A stretch of 22,868 bases of DNA from Paraburkholderia phytofirmans OLGA172 (GCF_001634365.1 NZ_CP014582.1:1-22868), one strand, 5' to 3'. Counted from the first letter of the stretch, positions 12,284 through 19,997 are shown. Notes: generated from the letters alone by a model not told the origin. Made by a program: numbers and translations.

Positions 12284-13762
12284 CTAGCGTGGAGGTCGCA
12301 CACCTCCCATACGACGAATACCGAAGCCCACTCGGAAGATGTCCGGCATGTTCAGGCGGTCATCCTCGGTGCGATACAGTATCGCGAGTTCAACGAGATC
12401 CTCAATCAACGCACCCACGGTACCCTTGCGCAGGGGATCGGTACCGTAGCGTCGTGGAGGAAGCTTTTCACCAATTGCGGCTCTGAACTGGTCCATTTTG
12501 GTTTTTTTCCACATGCCGGTGAGCTCGAGTATTTGGCACGGGACCGTGAGACCTCGTGCTGCTTCCAAAAGCGGCTTGACCCATGGGTAATCCTCAGCAA
12601 TCTCCGCTACGCGGATTTCCGACGCCTTTGCAACACCCTGCTGAATCCCTTTGAAATGAAGCGCGTTGGTTGCGTCCGGCTCATGCTCATCCGTCCATTC
12701 CGCTGCCGCCCGAAACGCAAGCAAGAAGCTGCGGGGACTCAACCTCCCTTTTGCGTCAGCGAGGTGCGTGGGCACCCACGTATAGACGTATCCCCGCTTC
12801 GCTGATGTGCCAACCCACTCTCCCGTAATGCCCTCCACGACAGCGCGCCCCGGCTGCTCCAGTGTCAGCGCTCGCGGGAGTTGATAGCTTTCCTCTTCCT
12901 CTTCATATGGCCATTCGACTTTGACCTTCTTTGTAATCTCACTTCTAAATTCTGATCCGCAGGAGGAGTCGTTCGCCAAGTGCAGTACCACTAGCGCAAA
13001 CAGGTCGCTGGGCTTCCATACGAGCTCAACCTTGTTCGCCCGCAACTTTGAACTGTCCACAAAGTTCCAGACATCTTCGTCCTCCTCCATGTCGGGACGC
13101 AGAAAGATCTTCAAACGAATGGCTCGCCGAGAACGACATTCCAAACAGAACTTAAGCAGCGAGCGCAGGTAATGACGTACCTCTGTCCATCCTCGACCGA
13201 TCCGATCAAGTGCGTCAAACAAGATCATCAGGTAACGACCGGAGGCAGCGATCTCGCGATCGCATTCGGCTAACATGACAAGCGCTGCATCCCTGTTCTC
13301 GGAAAACCAAATGATGGCGTCAGTCCAGTCGCCGTTCTTCAGCGAAGGACGGTTCGTCGTCTTGATTGCGTGGACGAGGACGATAGTGTGCCAGACGTCC
13401 GATGCGTCAATGCCACGCTTATTCAGGCGAGCCAGCGTCTCAACCGAAGGAAAATCTTGGCTACTTGGGTCAAGGGCAAATCCGACGGCCACTTCTGTCC
13501 TTTGCAGCTCGGGCAGCCTACCAGCTCTAGCAACAAAGGCTCGATGCTCGGGGCTGTTCAGCACCGCTGTCCAATAGCTCTTACCAGTACCACGTAGCCC
13601 GACGACGATGCTTGAATTCACACTGAGGGCCTTTGCGTGACCGCTCGGCATATACAAAGTATTCCGTGGCGGAGGAGTCAACGATTCCTGCGACGTCTCT
13701 TCGATGCGGGATAAGGCCCAGCGGATGTCCAGAGCGCTGAAGCGGCAAACAGGTGCCTTCAT
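12284..13762 (-). CDS. P-loop ATPase, third gene of HEPN/KGGVGR operon
   Basis: This 492-residue protein has a Walker A at residues 55-62 (GLRGTGKS) and a Walker B-like YLMILFDALDRI (177-188), in which D183 and D186 sit where STAND/AAA-like NTPases have their acidic residues. The region FLRPDMEEDE (after KIF) resembles the sensor strand of such ATPases. The C-terminal 200 residues are helical (RSFLLAFRAAAEW, then PLRKGTVGALIEDLVELAIL), possibly a winged-helix end. It is cytoplasmic, with no membrane segment. It overlaps the preceding gene by ATGA, so the two proteins are probably made in proportion and act together. I infer a nucleotide-driven sensor or regulator. No named family is assigned beyond P-loop NTPase. 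Confidence 0.85.
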   Translation of the reverse strand: MKAPVCRFSALDIRWALSRIEETSQESLTPPPRNTLYMPSGHAKALSVNSSIVVGLRGTGKSYWTAVLNSPEHRAFVARAGRLPELQRTEVAVGFALDPSSQDFPSVETLARLNKRGIDASDVWHTIVLVHAIKTTNRPSLKNGDWTDAIIWFSENRDAALVMLAECDREIAASGRYLMILFDALDRIGRGWTEVRHYLRSLLKFCLECRSRRAIRLKIFLRPDMEEDEDVWNFVDSSKLRANKVELVWKPSDLFALVVLHLANDSSCGSEFRSEITKKVKVEWPYEEEEESYQLPRALTLEQPGRAVVEGITGEWVGTSAKRGYVYTWVPTHLADAKGRLSPRSFLLAFRAAAEWTDEHEPDATNALHFKGIQQGVAKASEIRVAEIAEDYPWVKPLLEAARGLTVPCQILELTGMWKKTKMDQFRAAIGEKLPPRRYGTDPLRKGTVGALIEDLVELAILYRTEDDRLNMPDIFRVGFGIRRMGGVRPPR

Positions 13763-15078
13763 GCATCACCTTCTGGTTCGATCGACGGGAACAAGCGCCC
13801 TTCCAATTTTTCGAAGAAGTCATTGAAAATTCCCGACACATACGTCCACTCGGGTTTTTCTTCGATGTTGTTCAACACGAGGGAGCGAACTCCCAAGTCG
13901 AAGTTAATAAACAATGGATAGTGAGGTGCCTCAAGACTGTCACGATCAAAGACGACCGGTTCGAAATCACCCACATTCTCCGCCGTTTCGTCATCGTAAA
14001 ATTGAGTCCAAGCGCTATAGGAGGCGCTGATCCATTTCCGACGCGCGTCTTCGACTGGGGGAGTTTGCGCAGCAACCATCTTCAATCGCCATCGAAGATC
14101 GCTGTCCCTGCCCATGCCGTGGACAACAGCCTCCGACCCCGCAAGATGACCGAATAGCTGCTTGTATGCCCACCAGTTTTGCGCGTCATTGCGCGCGAAA
14201 AGTAACGCTTCGGCACCAAGCTGTGTTACAGCCGCCGATCCAATGTCGTGCAATCCCGCTCTGGCGTCTAACAAAATTAGATCTGGCTTGACTGATAGCT
14301 GCTCCGCCACGCCCAATAGATCTCGGAGGCGTTCGGCTAGGCCGATAAGGTCGCCATTCTCGTTAAAGGACGGCGTATAAATCCGACCTACCTTCGAAAC
14401 GTAGTTTTGCGTGTTGGCGCCGTATGCAGGCAATACGGAAATTGTTCCATCCTCGCCGATAGCGAGCGGACTGTTCCCTATGCACCCTTCAAGAAGGGAG
14501 GCGTCAGCTTGACCGTTCAGTGACTCCATCAACCAGTCCACGAGTCCCAATGGCGGATGTTCTGATAACAACATCTCTCCGATGCCGGGAGCTTCGAGGT
14601 CCAGATCAGCGACCAGCACGTTTTTGCCCTTCCGCGCCATGTACCAAGCGAACATCGCCAAAGCCGTGCTACGTCCGACACCTCCTTTGACACTGAAGCC
14701 TACAGCCGTCGGTAAGATCGCCCGCGCGACCGGCGGCTTGCGCAGCCAATCTTGATTGGTCAGCAGCCTGTCAATGAGCCAGACATTATGTTGTCCCGCG
14801 ACACGCGTCTTGTCCGGTGAATCGAACACCTCTGCCGGATCCAAAACATCGCTCTTTCGGAGCAATACTCGGTGAGCTCCAGCACTGTAGTGGCCTAGTG
14901 CATTGTTGAGAGCCGCGTCCAGTTCCGTCCATTGGGGTGGTGTGAGAGCGTCATCCGGCAAAACCAAGACGAGCGCCCCCGATGTGTCGCGAACAATATA
15001 GATTTCTGGAACAGCCTTGTCGATCAAGCCATACACCACGCCCAATGCGACACCTATGGCGTCATCGAACATAATCAT
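13759..15078 (-). CDS. ParA/MinD-like ATPase with variant KGGVGRST P-loop
   Basis: This 439-residue protein has an N-terminal domain of about 125 residues (EIYIVRDTSGALVLVLPDDA), followed by a SIMIBI-class ATPase core. The core has KGGVGRST (131-138), VLVADLDLEAPGIGEML (154-170) and the Walker B-like DLILLDARAGLHDIG (266-280). In ordinary ParA/MinD the residue after the second G of the loop is K; here it is R, as in the group sometimes annotated as KGGVGR-motif variant ATPases. The ATG at 15078 follows the upstream stop by 1 bp and has GAGGG in range; a second ATG two codons later is possible. Coupling to both neighbours argues for one complex rather than plasmid partition, which the parA at 1075-1758 already provides. 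Confidence 0.88.
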   Translation of the reverse strand: MIMFDDAIGVALGVVYGLIDKAVPEIYIVRDTSGALVLVLPDDALTPPQWTELDAALNNALGHYSAGAHRVLLRKSDVLDPAEVFDSPDKTRVAGQHNVWLIDRLLTNQDWLRKPPVARAILPTAVGFSVKGGVGRSTALAMFAWYMARKGKNVLVADLDLEAPGIGEMLLSEHPPLGLVDWLMESLNGQADASLLEGCIGNSPLAIGEDGTISVLPAYGANTQNYVSKVGRIYTPSFNENGDLIGLAERLRDLLGVAEQLSVKPDLILLDARAGLHDIGSAAVTQLGAEALLFARNDAQNWWAYKQLFGHLAGSEAVVHGMGRDSDLRWRLKMVAAQTPPVEDARRKWISASYSAWTQFYDDETAENVGDFEPVVFDRDSLEAPHYPLFINFDLGVRSLVLNNIEEKPEWTYVSGIFNDFFEKLEGRLFPSIEPEGDA

Positions 15079-15079
15079 G

Positions 15080-15487
15080 TTAATTCCCTCGATGCCCCAC
15101 GACCCCTACGGCGTGCAAAAGTCGACGCGTAGCGTCTCTATGCGTTTGCAAGACTATCTGGTCGGGTACCACGTTGTCTGCATAGCGCTGATGCACCGAC
15201 CAATCGGCGAACGGATTGGGCAATTTCAAAACTGCGCACAAGGTCGGATACTGTTTTCGAATTGCGTTCACGGAAACCTTGTCCCACAAATCGTTCACGT
15301 GCTCCTTGAAGGCTGCCGGCAGGGTGCCATCTGGAAGCCTGGTTGGTGCCACAACCAAGGCCGCCTTGATCGCACACTCGGCGGCAAGTCCATATAGCTG
15401 GTCCGCGTTCTGACGACGCTCAGCCTTCACGAGCACCTCGGCGTCGGCGTAGTGCCGACCGGCTGAACTAGCGTAATTCTCCGCCAT
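15080..15487 (-). CDS. HEPN-like protein, first gene of the ATPase operon
   Basis: This 135-residue all-helical protein has helix 1, SSAGRHYADAEVLVKAERR (7-25), and helix 2, NADQLYGLAAECAIKAAL (27-44), which together form a pattern typical of HEPN domains (dA..L......hAd.L..lAaEcalKa). Helix 3 covers about 64-88, and a C-terminal helix follows (HRDATRRLLHAV, 116-127). Many HEPN proteins are RNases with an R-x4-6-H motif. I do not see a clean one: the candidates are H99/R101 and the R117-H125 stretch. It may be a divergent nuclease or a structural partner. AGGAG precedes the ATG. A TATAAAAT (15521-15514, minus) about 30 bp upstream may be the -10 of the operon. Confidence 0.7.
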   Translation of the reverse strand: MAENYASSAGRHYADAEVLVKAERRQNADQLYGLAAECAIKAALVVAPTRLPDGTLPAAFKEHVNDLWDKVSVNAIRKQYPTLCAVLKLPNPFADWSVHQRYADNVVPDQIVLQTHRDATRRLLHAVGVVGHRGN

Positions 15488-15541
15488 TAGCGCTCCTAGG
15501 AAATAAGCAGGCGATTTTATACGGATATCGGGGTGCCATCA

Positions 15542-15570
15542 GGCTTCTGACGTTACATACGCCAGAAGCC
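15542..15570. promoter_or_regulatory. Inverted repeat between recombinase and HEPN operon
   Basis: GGCTTCTG (15542-15549) faces CAGAAGCC (15563-15570) across 13 bp. It lies upstream of the HEPN operon's likely promoter and downstream of the recombinase. It could be an operator or a weak terminator; there is no T-run. Confidence 0.4.
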
Positions 15571-15689
15571 CAGAAAGCGTTTCGTATAAGACTCGGCGCT
15601 ACTAGGCGACGGGCCGGCTCAGGTGGCCATTGCTATTAGCGAATCCCGACGGCCCCCCAAGCAGATCATTCGCCGGCGCGACCGACCTT

Positions 15690-16649
15690 TCACACCCGAA
15701 TCCGCTCGACCTCGTCCAGGCTGATCTCATCCTGTCGCCGGTCGTAGAGCTGGGTGGTGCGCGTCGACGCGTGGTTCGCCATCGCCGCGGCGTTCTCGAG
15801 GGTGCCGCCGTTCTTCAGGTACGCAGTGATGCCGGTCGCACGGAACGTGTGGTTGCCGATCTTGGTGCCGACGCCGGCCGCGAGCGCACGACGCCGCACC
15901 ATCGCATACGCGTTGGCCTGCGGCAGCGGCGTGGTGCTGAGCTGCCCGGTGCCGCGCCGGACCGTGCGGAACAGCGGCCCCTTGGTGTCGTCAGCGATGC
16001 CGGTGCCGTCCAGATACGCGTGCAGGTAAGCCTCGAGCGTGTGATGACACGGCATCTCGTGCCGCTTGCCGCCCTTTTCACGCAGGCGCACCCACAGCCG
16101 CCGGTGCTGCACATAGACGTCATCGACCCGCATTGCGAGCGCCGCGCCCACCCGCGCGAACGAAAACACCATCAGCGCAATCAGCGCGCGGTCGCGCAGC
16201 CCGATCGGCGTCGTCACATCAATGCTGTCGATCAGCTGCCGTGCTTCGGTCGCATCGAGCACCGGCGTTTTGCCCTTTTTCGCGGTGTGGGACGGGCCGC
16301 GCACCGAGGCGGCCGGGTTGTGCGGCACGATCTGACCCACTACTAACCAGTCGAACAGGTGGCGGATCGCCGCCAGGTGCTGCTTGACGCTCGGCGCCGA
16401 CAGCGTCTGCGTCTGCCGCTCGATCCACGCGGCGACATGCAGCGGCTGCACCGCCGTGATCGAGGTCACGCCGGCGCCGGCGCACCACGCAAGAAAGTCG
16501 CCGACCGCGCGCGCATACGCGCGCCGCGTGTGCGGGTTGCGGATTGCCGACGCGAAGAATTCCAGGAAGCGGATGCCGGCGCGCTCGCCCGCCGCCGCTA
16601 CCACGACCGGCAGCGCCTGGCCTTGCGCCAACGCAACGAGCTGGGTCAT
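15690..16649 (-). CDS. Tyrosine recombinase/integrase
   Basis: This 319-residue protein has an N-terminal SAM-like core-binding domain (about 25-110: FLEFFASAIRNPHTRRAYAR) and a C-terminal catalytic domain. The active-site residues are visible: R166 (SFARVGA), K192 (REKGGKRHE), H267 and R270 (NHTFRATG), H293 (ANHAS) and the nucleophile Y302 (TQLYDRR). It should cut and rejoin DNA at specific sites, as in plasmid resolution or element integration. I chose the start at 16649 because ATGA overlaps the stop of the preceding gene; an upstream extension to 16805 would lie wholly inside that gene. No attachment site was found by eye. A 12-residue fragment of a near-identical gene lies at 11450. Confidence 0.94.
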   Translation of the reverse strand: MTQLVALAQGQALPVVVAAAGERAGIRFLEFFASAIRNPHTRRAYARAVGDFLAWCAGAGVTSITAVQPLHVAAWIERQTQTLSAPSVKQHLAAIRHLFDWLVVGQIVPHNPAASVRGPSHTAKKGKTPVLDATEARQLIDSIDVTTPIGLRDRALIALMVFSFARVGAALAMRVDDVYVQHRRLWVRLREKGGKRHEMPCHHTLEAYLHAYLDGTGIADDTKGPLFRTVRRGTGQLSTTPLPQANAYAMVRRRALAAGVGTKIGNHTFRATGITAYLKNGGTLENAAAMANHASTRTTQLYDRRQDEISLDEVERIRV

Positions 16650-17161
16650 GACCCGTTCTCTTCCAGCTCGGGCAGCACGGTAGCCAGGTCGCCTTCGACG
16701 TCGATGTCGTAGTAGGCCACCAGCAGCGCGACCTGCTGCCCGACCGTCGCCCGGAACGCCCCGAGTGCCGTGAAGAAGCCCGGCGTTGCCCCGCGCGCGT
16801 GCCACCGTTCGTCAAAGAACCGGAACTCTTCGTGCTGGTCGTCCTGAAACCGTCGGGCTGCGGCGCGAATGAGCCGCAGCGGCGTCGCGGCAAACACATC
16901 AGGCGGCAGCGCCTGCAGCGTCTTCGTGCATTCCTCACGAGTGGCGTGAACCGAGGCCTCGACCTGGCTCACGACCTCGAGATCCATCGGGTTGTAGAGC
17001 ACGCGCCGGTCTTCGAGGAACACCATGAAACGCCTGACGATCGCGGCGTCGGATGGGCCAGGATCGGTCCATTGCACACCGCCAAACGGCATGCTGATGC
17101 CGGTGACCCTGCGCGCGATCGCGCCGGTCACCCGACGTCCGCGTTTCAGCCATTGCCTCAT
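16646..17161 (-). CDS. Conserved hypothetical protein (DUF6650-like start)
   Basis: This 171-residue protein begins near ARRVTGISMPFGGVQWTDPG, an arrangement (R.TGIS.PFGG.sW) that I associate with DUF6650-type proteins of unknown function. Helices follow: DAAIVRRFMVFLEDRRVLYN, VVSQVEASVHATREECTKTL, and a C-terminal FFTALGAFRATVGQQVALLV. The segment YYDIDVEGDLATVLPELEE ends the protein. ATGA overlaps join it to the short frame upstream and to the recombinase downstream, so it may serve the recombinase or simply share transcription. The family call is tentative. Confidence 0.68.
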   Translation of the reverse strand: MRQWLKRGRRVTGAIARRVTGISMPFGGVQWTDPGPSDAAIVRRFMVFLEDRRVLYNPMDLEVVSQVEASVHATREECTKTLQALPPDVFAATPLRLIRAAARRFQDDQHEEFRFFDERWHARGATPGFFTALGAFRATVGQQVALLVAYYDIDVEGDLATVLPELEENGS

Positions 17162-17232
17162 GCTCGCTTCCTCCCCATCGAATACTTTTCGAACTGTGGC
17201 AGCTCACGGATCAGGTCCATGTCGCGTTTCAT
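17158..17232 (-). CDS. Very short coupled ORF, DUF2513-like start
   Basis: This 24-residue frame, MKRDMDLIRELPQFEKYSMG then RKRA, is too short to judge alone, but it overlaps both neighbours by ATGA (start 17232-17230 over stop 17231-17229; its stop 17160-17158 over start 17161-17159). MKRDMDLIREL is the usual opening of DUF2513 proteins, which are normally about 100 residues or more. It is probably a shrunken gene or a translational relay. Confidence 0.45.
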   Translation of the reverse strand: MKRDMDLIRELPQFEKYSMGRKRA

Positions 17233-17462
17233 TCGTTACCTGTTCTCGGGCAGCGGGCATCATCGGCCCTCGATGTCGCCGGCGGGGCTGACGCACTGAG
17301 CTGGCCAAGGCATTGACCGCAATGCGCGCAGTGATAGCCGTGCGGCCGGTGGTGACCGTACTGTCCGGTGACCTGCACCCGGTTGCAGGTGCCGCAGGCC
17401 GGGCATGTCTCATGGAAGGTGGCCGCATCAAACGGCTGGCTGTCCTCACTCCAGTCCGGCAT
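17229..17462 (-). CDS. Small zinc-ribbon-like protein
   Basis: This 77-residue protein has C20-x2-C23-x2-C26 and a second cluster H44-C45-x-H47-C48-x2-C51, the spacing of a zinc ribbon (CPACG...CAHCG). The ATG at 17462 has an AGGAGAGGAG ribosome-binding site; the longer frame to 17501 does not. It is the first gene of the four-gene chain that ends in the recombinase. Proteins of this size with such ribbons may bind DNA or RNA polymerase, but nothing specific can be said. Confidence 0.65.
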   Translation of the reverse strand: MPDWSEDSQPFDAATFHETCPACGTCNRVQVTGQYGHHRPHGYHCAHCGQCLGQLSASAPPATSRADDARCPRTGNE

Positions 17463-17477
17463 ACGGTCTCCTCTCCT

Positions 17478-17506
17478 GTATGTGATAAAGGACATTATCA
17501 TACATA
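17478..17506 (-). promoter_or_regulatory. Operator-like palindrome upstream of recombinase operon
   Basis: TATGTGATAA and TTATCATACATA are near-symmetrical around AGGACA, with the perfect inner arms TGATAA (17483-17488) and TTATCA (17495-17500). On the minus strand the right arm reads TATGATAAT, a good -10 box, so a regulator binding here would block the promoter of the zinc-ribbon/recombinase operon. Confidence 0.45.
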
Positions 17507-17659
17507 TGAGGCAGGGAATGACCTTGAAGTGGATCCCCGATGGGTATCAGTGATCAGCTCTCAGCTGCAACTGACGCGGATCAAAAATGTAGCCAAGCCA
17601 TCAAGTCCGTAGACTACCGAAAATAGTCATCCAATTGCGCCCACTGATAAGGCGAGAAA

Positions 17660-18694
17660 ATGCTCAGCGATAAGATCCTCGAAGAATTGGTTCGCCGCAC
17701 GCCGATGAGCGAGCACTTGGTCACCGAAGCCTGGCCCGACCTGTCGACCGAAAGCCGGCTGCAAATCATTCAGGAGATCGTCGACGCGAACCTAGGTTTT
17801 CTGCCGACATGGCTTGCCGTGTTGGCTATGAATGACAGGGCGCCGATCGTCCGCTACTGGGCGGCTCGCTCGACGTATTTCAAAGAGCCCGAGTCAGAAG
17901 GGAGCACAAACGCCACGCAAGCGCTATTCGGCTTCCTGAATGCGAGCACTGCGGAAGAGAAGCGCCTTTATGCAACCGCGAAGGCGGACTCCTCGCAGCT
18001 AGTACAGGCAGGCATCGACAAGTCGTACAGGACGCTCACCGATTCGACTCAGTTGCGGCGCTTGACGGTCCTGCGCAGTCAATCGATGCCGCATCTCGCC
18101 GAGTTTTTCGGATGGCTCGACGCGGCTATCGATGCAGGCGTGTCCGACCGGGAGCTAAGCGAATGCGCCCAAGAATTTCTCGCTCTTCCGAAGGTGAATG
18201 AAGAATTGAGGCGAGATCCGACAGATTTTGAAGACGGCCTGAACGCCTATAGTGCAGGCAAGGTTTTCGAAACTGCTTGGCGGGTGGCAAAAAAGGCAGG
18301 GGCCAGCCTCCAGCGCTGGCTTGCGTCCAACATACCGACCCGGATGGGGCTGTGGAAATTGGATGTTGATGAACTGGCTCAGATGCCGGACGAGGTGCTC
18401 GCCGAACTTCCGTGGCGGAAGGACAACTCGGAGGAGGTCGCAGCAGTGCTGGCGTTGATGCGCGACAACCCCGGGCGTTTTCCCGACAAAGCCATCGAAG
18501 CGCTCAACCGCGCAGGTAACTCACAAATCTGGTCGGCGGAGCAGCTGGTGCACGCCAAAGCGCGACAGGCTGTCGATCGTTCGCCAGCGATCATCGAGAC
18601 TCTCATCAACCTCGATGGCAAACTTACTGCGCTCAACGAGCAACTGCACGTCGTGCTCACGCAGTCCAGTCGCAAGCGCGGATTTTTCCGGTAG
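17660..18694 (+). CDS. Unknown helical protein
   Basis: This 344-residue protein has AAGGCGAG just upstream of the ATG. It appears wholly alpha-helical and soluble. The N-terminal third (ILEELVRRTPMSEHLVTEAW, then SRLQIIQEIVDANLGFLPTW, then VLAMNDRAPIVRYWAARSTY) resembles a HEAT-like helical repeat. The middle has SMPHLAEFFGWLDAAIDAGV. The C-terminus ends in an amphipathic coil (ALNEQLHVVLTQS) and a basic tail SRKRGFFR. No catalytic motif is visible and the family is not recognised. It is a single gene diverging from the recombinase operon and converging on the small membrane-protein gene. Confidence 0.7.
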   Translation: MLSDKILEELVRRTPMSEHLVTEAWPDLSTESRLQIIQEIVDANLGFLPTWLAVLAMNDRAPIVRYWAARSTYFKEPESEGSTNATQALFGFLNASTAEEKRLYATAKADSSQLVQAGIDKSYRTLTDSTQLRRLTVLRSQSMPHLAEFFGWLDAAIDAGVSDRELSECAQEFLALPKVNEELRRDPTDFEDGLNAYSAGKVFETAWRVAKKAGASLQRWLASNIPTRMGLWKLDVDELAQMPDEVLAELPWRKDNSEEVAAVLALMRDNPGRFPDKAIEALNRAGNSQIWSAEQLVHAKARQAVDRSPAIIETLINLDGKLTALNEQLHVVLTQSSRKRGFFR

Positions 18695-18732
18695 ATATGG
18701 CTTCGTGGATTGCAAGTCACTATAACTATCGG

Positions 18733-19158
18733 TTACTTGCCGAGACGAATGTCACCTGAGAGTATTCGGCCACCTATGTATGCAACCGTCAGCGATACCG
18801 CGCCTGTGAGTAACGCAAGCAGACCCCGCGTTTGCGCACTTTCTTCCTTTTCGGGGTCTAGTTTCTGCCAGTTGACGGCCAGTTTGATTGCAAGCCAACC
18901 AATCATCGCCCCTGGAACGCCGTCAACCTTGGTTGCTACCAAGATGACAAAGAAGATTCGCTCGACCAGCCCGGTAAGCCAAGGTGGAATTCGCGGAACT
19001 TTGGTGGCCGGCTTTGGGCCCAGCCCTAACAGTTTCGTTGTAGCAACAGAAAAAATCATAGCCGCGAAGTGACCCCCGATGAGTGCGACTCCTAATCCCA
19101 GTAGCCACGTACACGTCGTCATTAATCGAAAGCTGTAAATGTTAGGCTTAGCCGTCAT
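18733..19158 (-). CDS. Small membrane protein
   Basis: This 141-residue protein has about four hydrophobic segments: LMTTCTWLLGLGVALIGG (12-29), a weaker one around FAAMIFSVATTKLLGLG (31-47), IFFVILVATKVDGVPGAMIG (68-87) and LLALLTGAVSLTVAYIGG (113-130). It is therefore likely to be in the inner membrane. The loop PEKEESAQT is charged. The ribosome-binding site is poor at both possible starts (19158 and the ATG 12 codons later). No family is recognised. Confidence 0.6.
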   Translation of the reverse strand: MTAKPNIYSFRLMTTCTWLLGLGVALIGGHFAAMIFSVATTKLLGLGPKPATKVPRIPPWLTGLVERIFFVILVATKVDGVPGAMIGWLAIKLAVNWQKLDPEKEESAQTRGLLALLTGAVSLTVAYIGGRILSGDIRLGK

Positions 19159-19287
19159 TCTCGTGACAGCAGCCGGAGAACCCCAGCTCCAGGTCGACCG
19201 GAACTATTAGTCAGAATACAGACAAGACCAAACGCTCCACTTCCGGCGCATTAGTCATCACATACTAGCATTCGCAATCAAACAGAG

Positions 19288-19322
19288 TTATCCACCATTT
19301 GTGTTGAAAGGCCTGTGGATAA
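19288..19322. other. Inverted pair of DnaA boxes
   Basis: TTATCCACC (19288-19296, one mismatch) and TGTGGATAA (19314-19322, a perfect box on the minus strand) face each other 26 bp apart. They are far from the rep origin. They may belong to a second origin, a DnaA-controlled promoter or a relic. Confidence 0.5.
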
Positions 19323-19448
19323 CGCGCGGAGCATTGATGCAGGTGCCTGACACGAAACGCCTTTCTTCTGATGACTCGCGATGGTCAGCACCCAGCGTCA
19401 GTCCGTCTTGACATAAAACCTGATCTCGACAGCTGCTGTCAGGTATTT

Positions 19449-19676
19449 TTAATGTCCGGTTCCCGGCTCCGGACCGGCTGCTGTGGCGCATGCTTCGGCA
19501 TGAGCGCAGCCCGCGAGCCGGACATGAACGGACGTGGACTCATCACGACTAGCATGCACGCGCCTCAGCTCAGCGTTCAGCTCATTGGCCCTCCGCTCAA
19601 TCTTCGCTGCGCGCGTCTCTGCCCGTGTGGCGCGTTCAGCGGCTTCCTTGGCGTCAGCAAAGCGCCGACTAGTGGA
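19449..19676 (-). pseudogene. Coiled-coil remnant, KfrA-like
   Basis: On the minus strand an open frame without a start encodes RRFADAKEAAERATRAETRA, then AKIERRANELNAELRRVHAS, followed by an unstructured tail to TAA at 19449-19451. Alanine-rich heptads of this kind are typical of KfrA-type plasmid coiled-coil proteins. The upstream sequence has stops and no start, so it is a remnant at best. A GTAACG pair like those around the paralogues lies just upstream (19709-19725). Confidence 0.35.
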
Positions 19677-19706
19677 TCAGGCGAGCGTCGTCGTTGCGTT
19701 GCGTGA

Positions 19707-19730
19707 CAGTAACGCAACGGTAACGCTGCA
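19707..19730. promoter_or_regulatory. GTAACG double site, copy of the paralogue B upstream site
   Basis: Two GTAACG motifs start at 19709 and 19720, 11 bp apart. The surrounding 24 bp match 5539-5562 at 22 positions. This is a likely binding site for the same regulator. Confidence 0.6.
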
Positions 19731-19760
19731 GCCGTTTCATACGCTGGGCCGAAGCCCTCG

Positions 19761-19818
19761 GAACAATTCGTGAACAACGCATGAACACGCCGGAACATCT
19801 CTGAACATCATATGAACA
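19761..19818 (+). repeat. Six helically phased GAACA repeats
   Basis: GAACA starts at 19761, 19772, 19783, 19793, 19803 and 19814, so the spacing is 11, 11, 10, 10 and 11 bp, close to one DNA turn. Four copies are preceded by T as TGAACA. Arrays of this phase are typical of centromeres and of cooperative binding by small ribbon-helix-helix proteins. Confidence 0.75.
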
Positions 19819-19865
19819 AAACGTAGCATTGCGCGTGCGTCGGTGAGCATTGCGTCTTCACCGGC

Positions 19866-19997
19866 TATGTTCCATTCGTAATACGTGCGTAATACGAGAG
19901 GCGAAAATTTGCACAGTATGTATTACGCGGAAAACCCCTACCAGCAACGGTTTGCCGCCGAAATACGGCTGCGGCGTATTACGCGCTTTATGTTCCA
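19866..19997. repeat. CGTAATACG site cluster
   Basis: CGTAATACG occurs at 19877-19885 and 19888-19896 (direct, 11 bp apart), inverted at 19975-19983, and with one mismatch inverted at 19919-19927. ATGTTCCA occurs near both ends of the cluster (19867-19874 and 19990-19997). It is probably an operator region; the stretch holds no gene I can support. Confidence 0.6.

Noticed and set aside
15630..16346. Plus-strand 238-residue frame
   Set aside because: It is antisense to the tyrosine recombinase with all catalytic residues present; the translation is Arg/His-rich.
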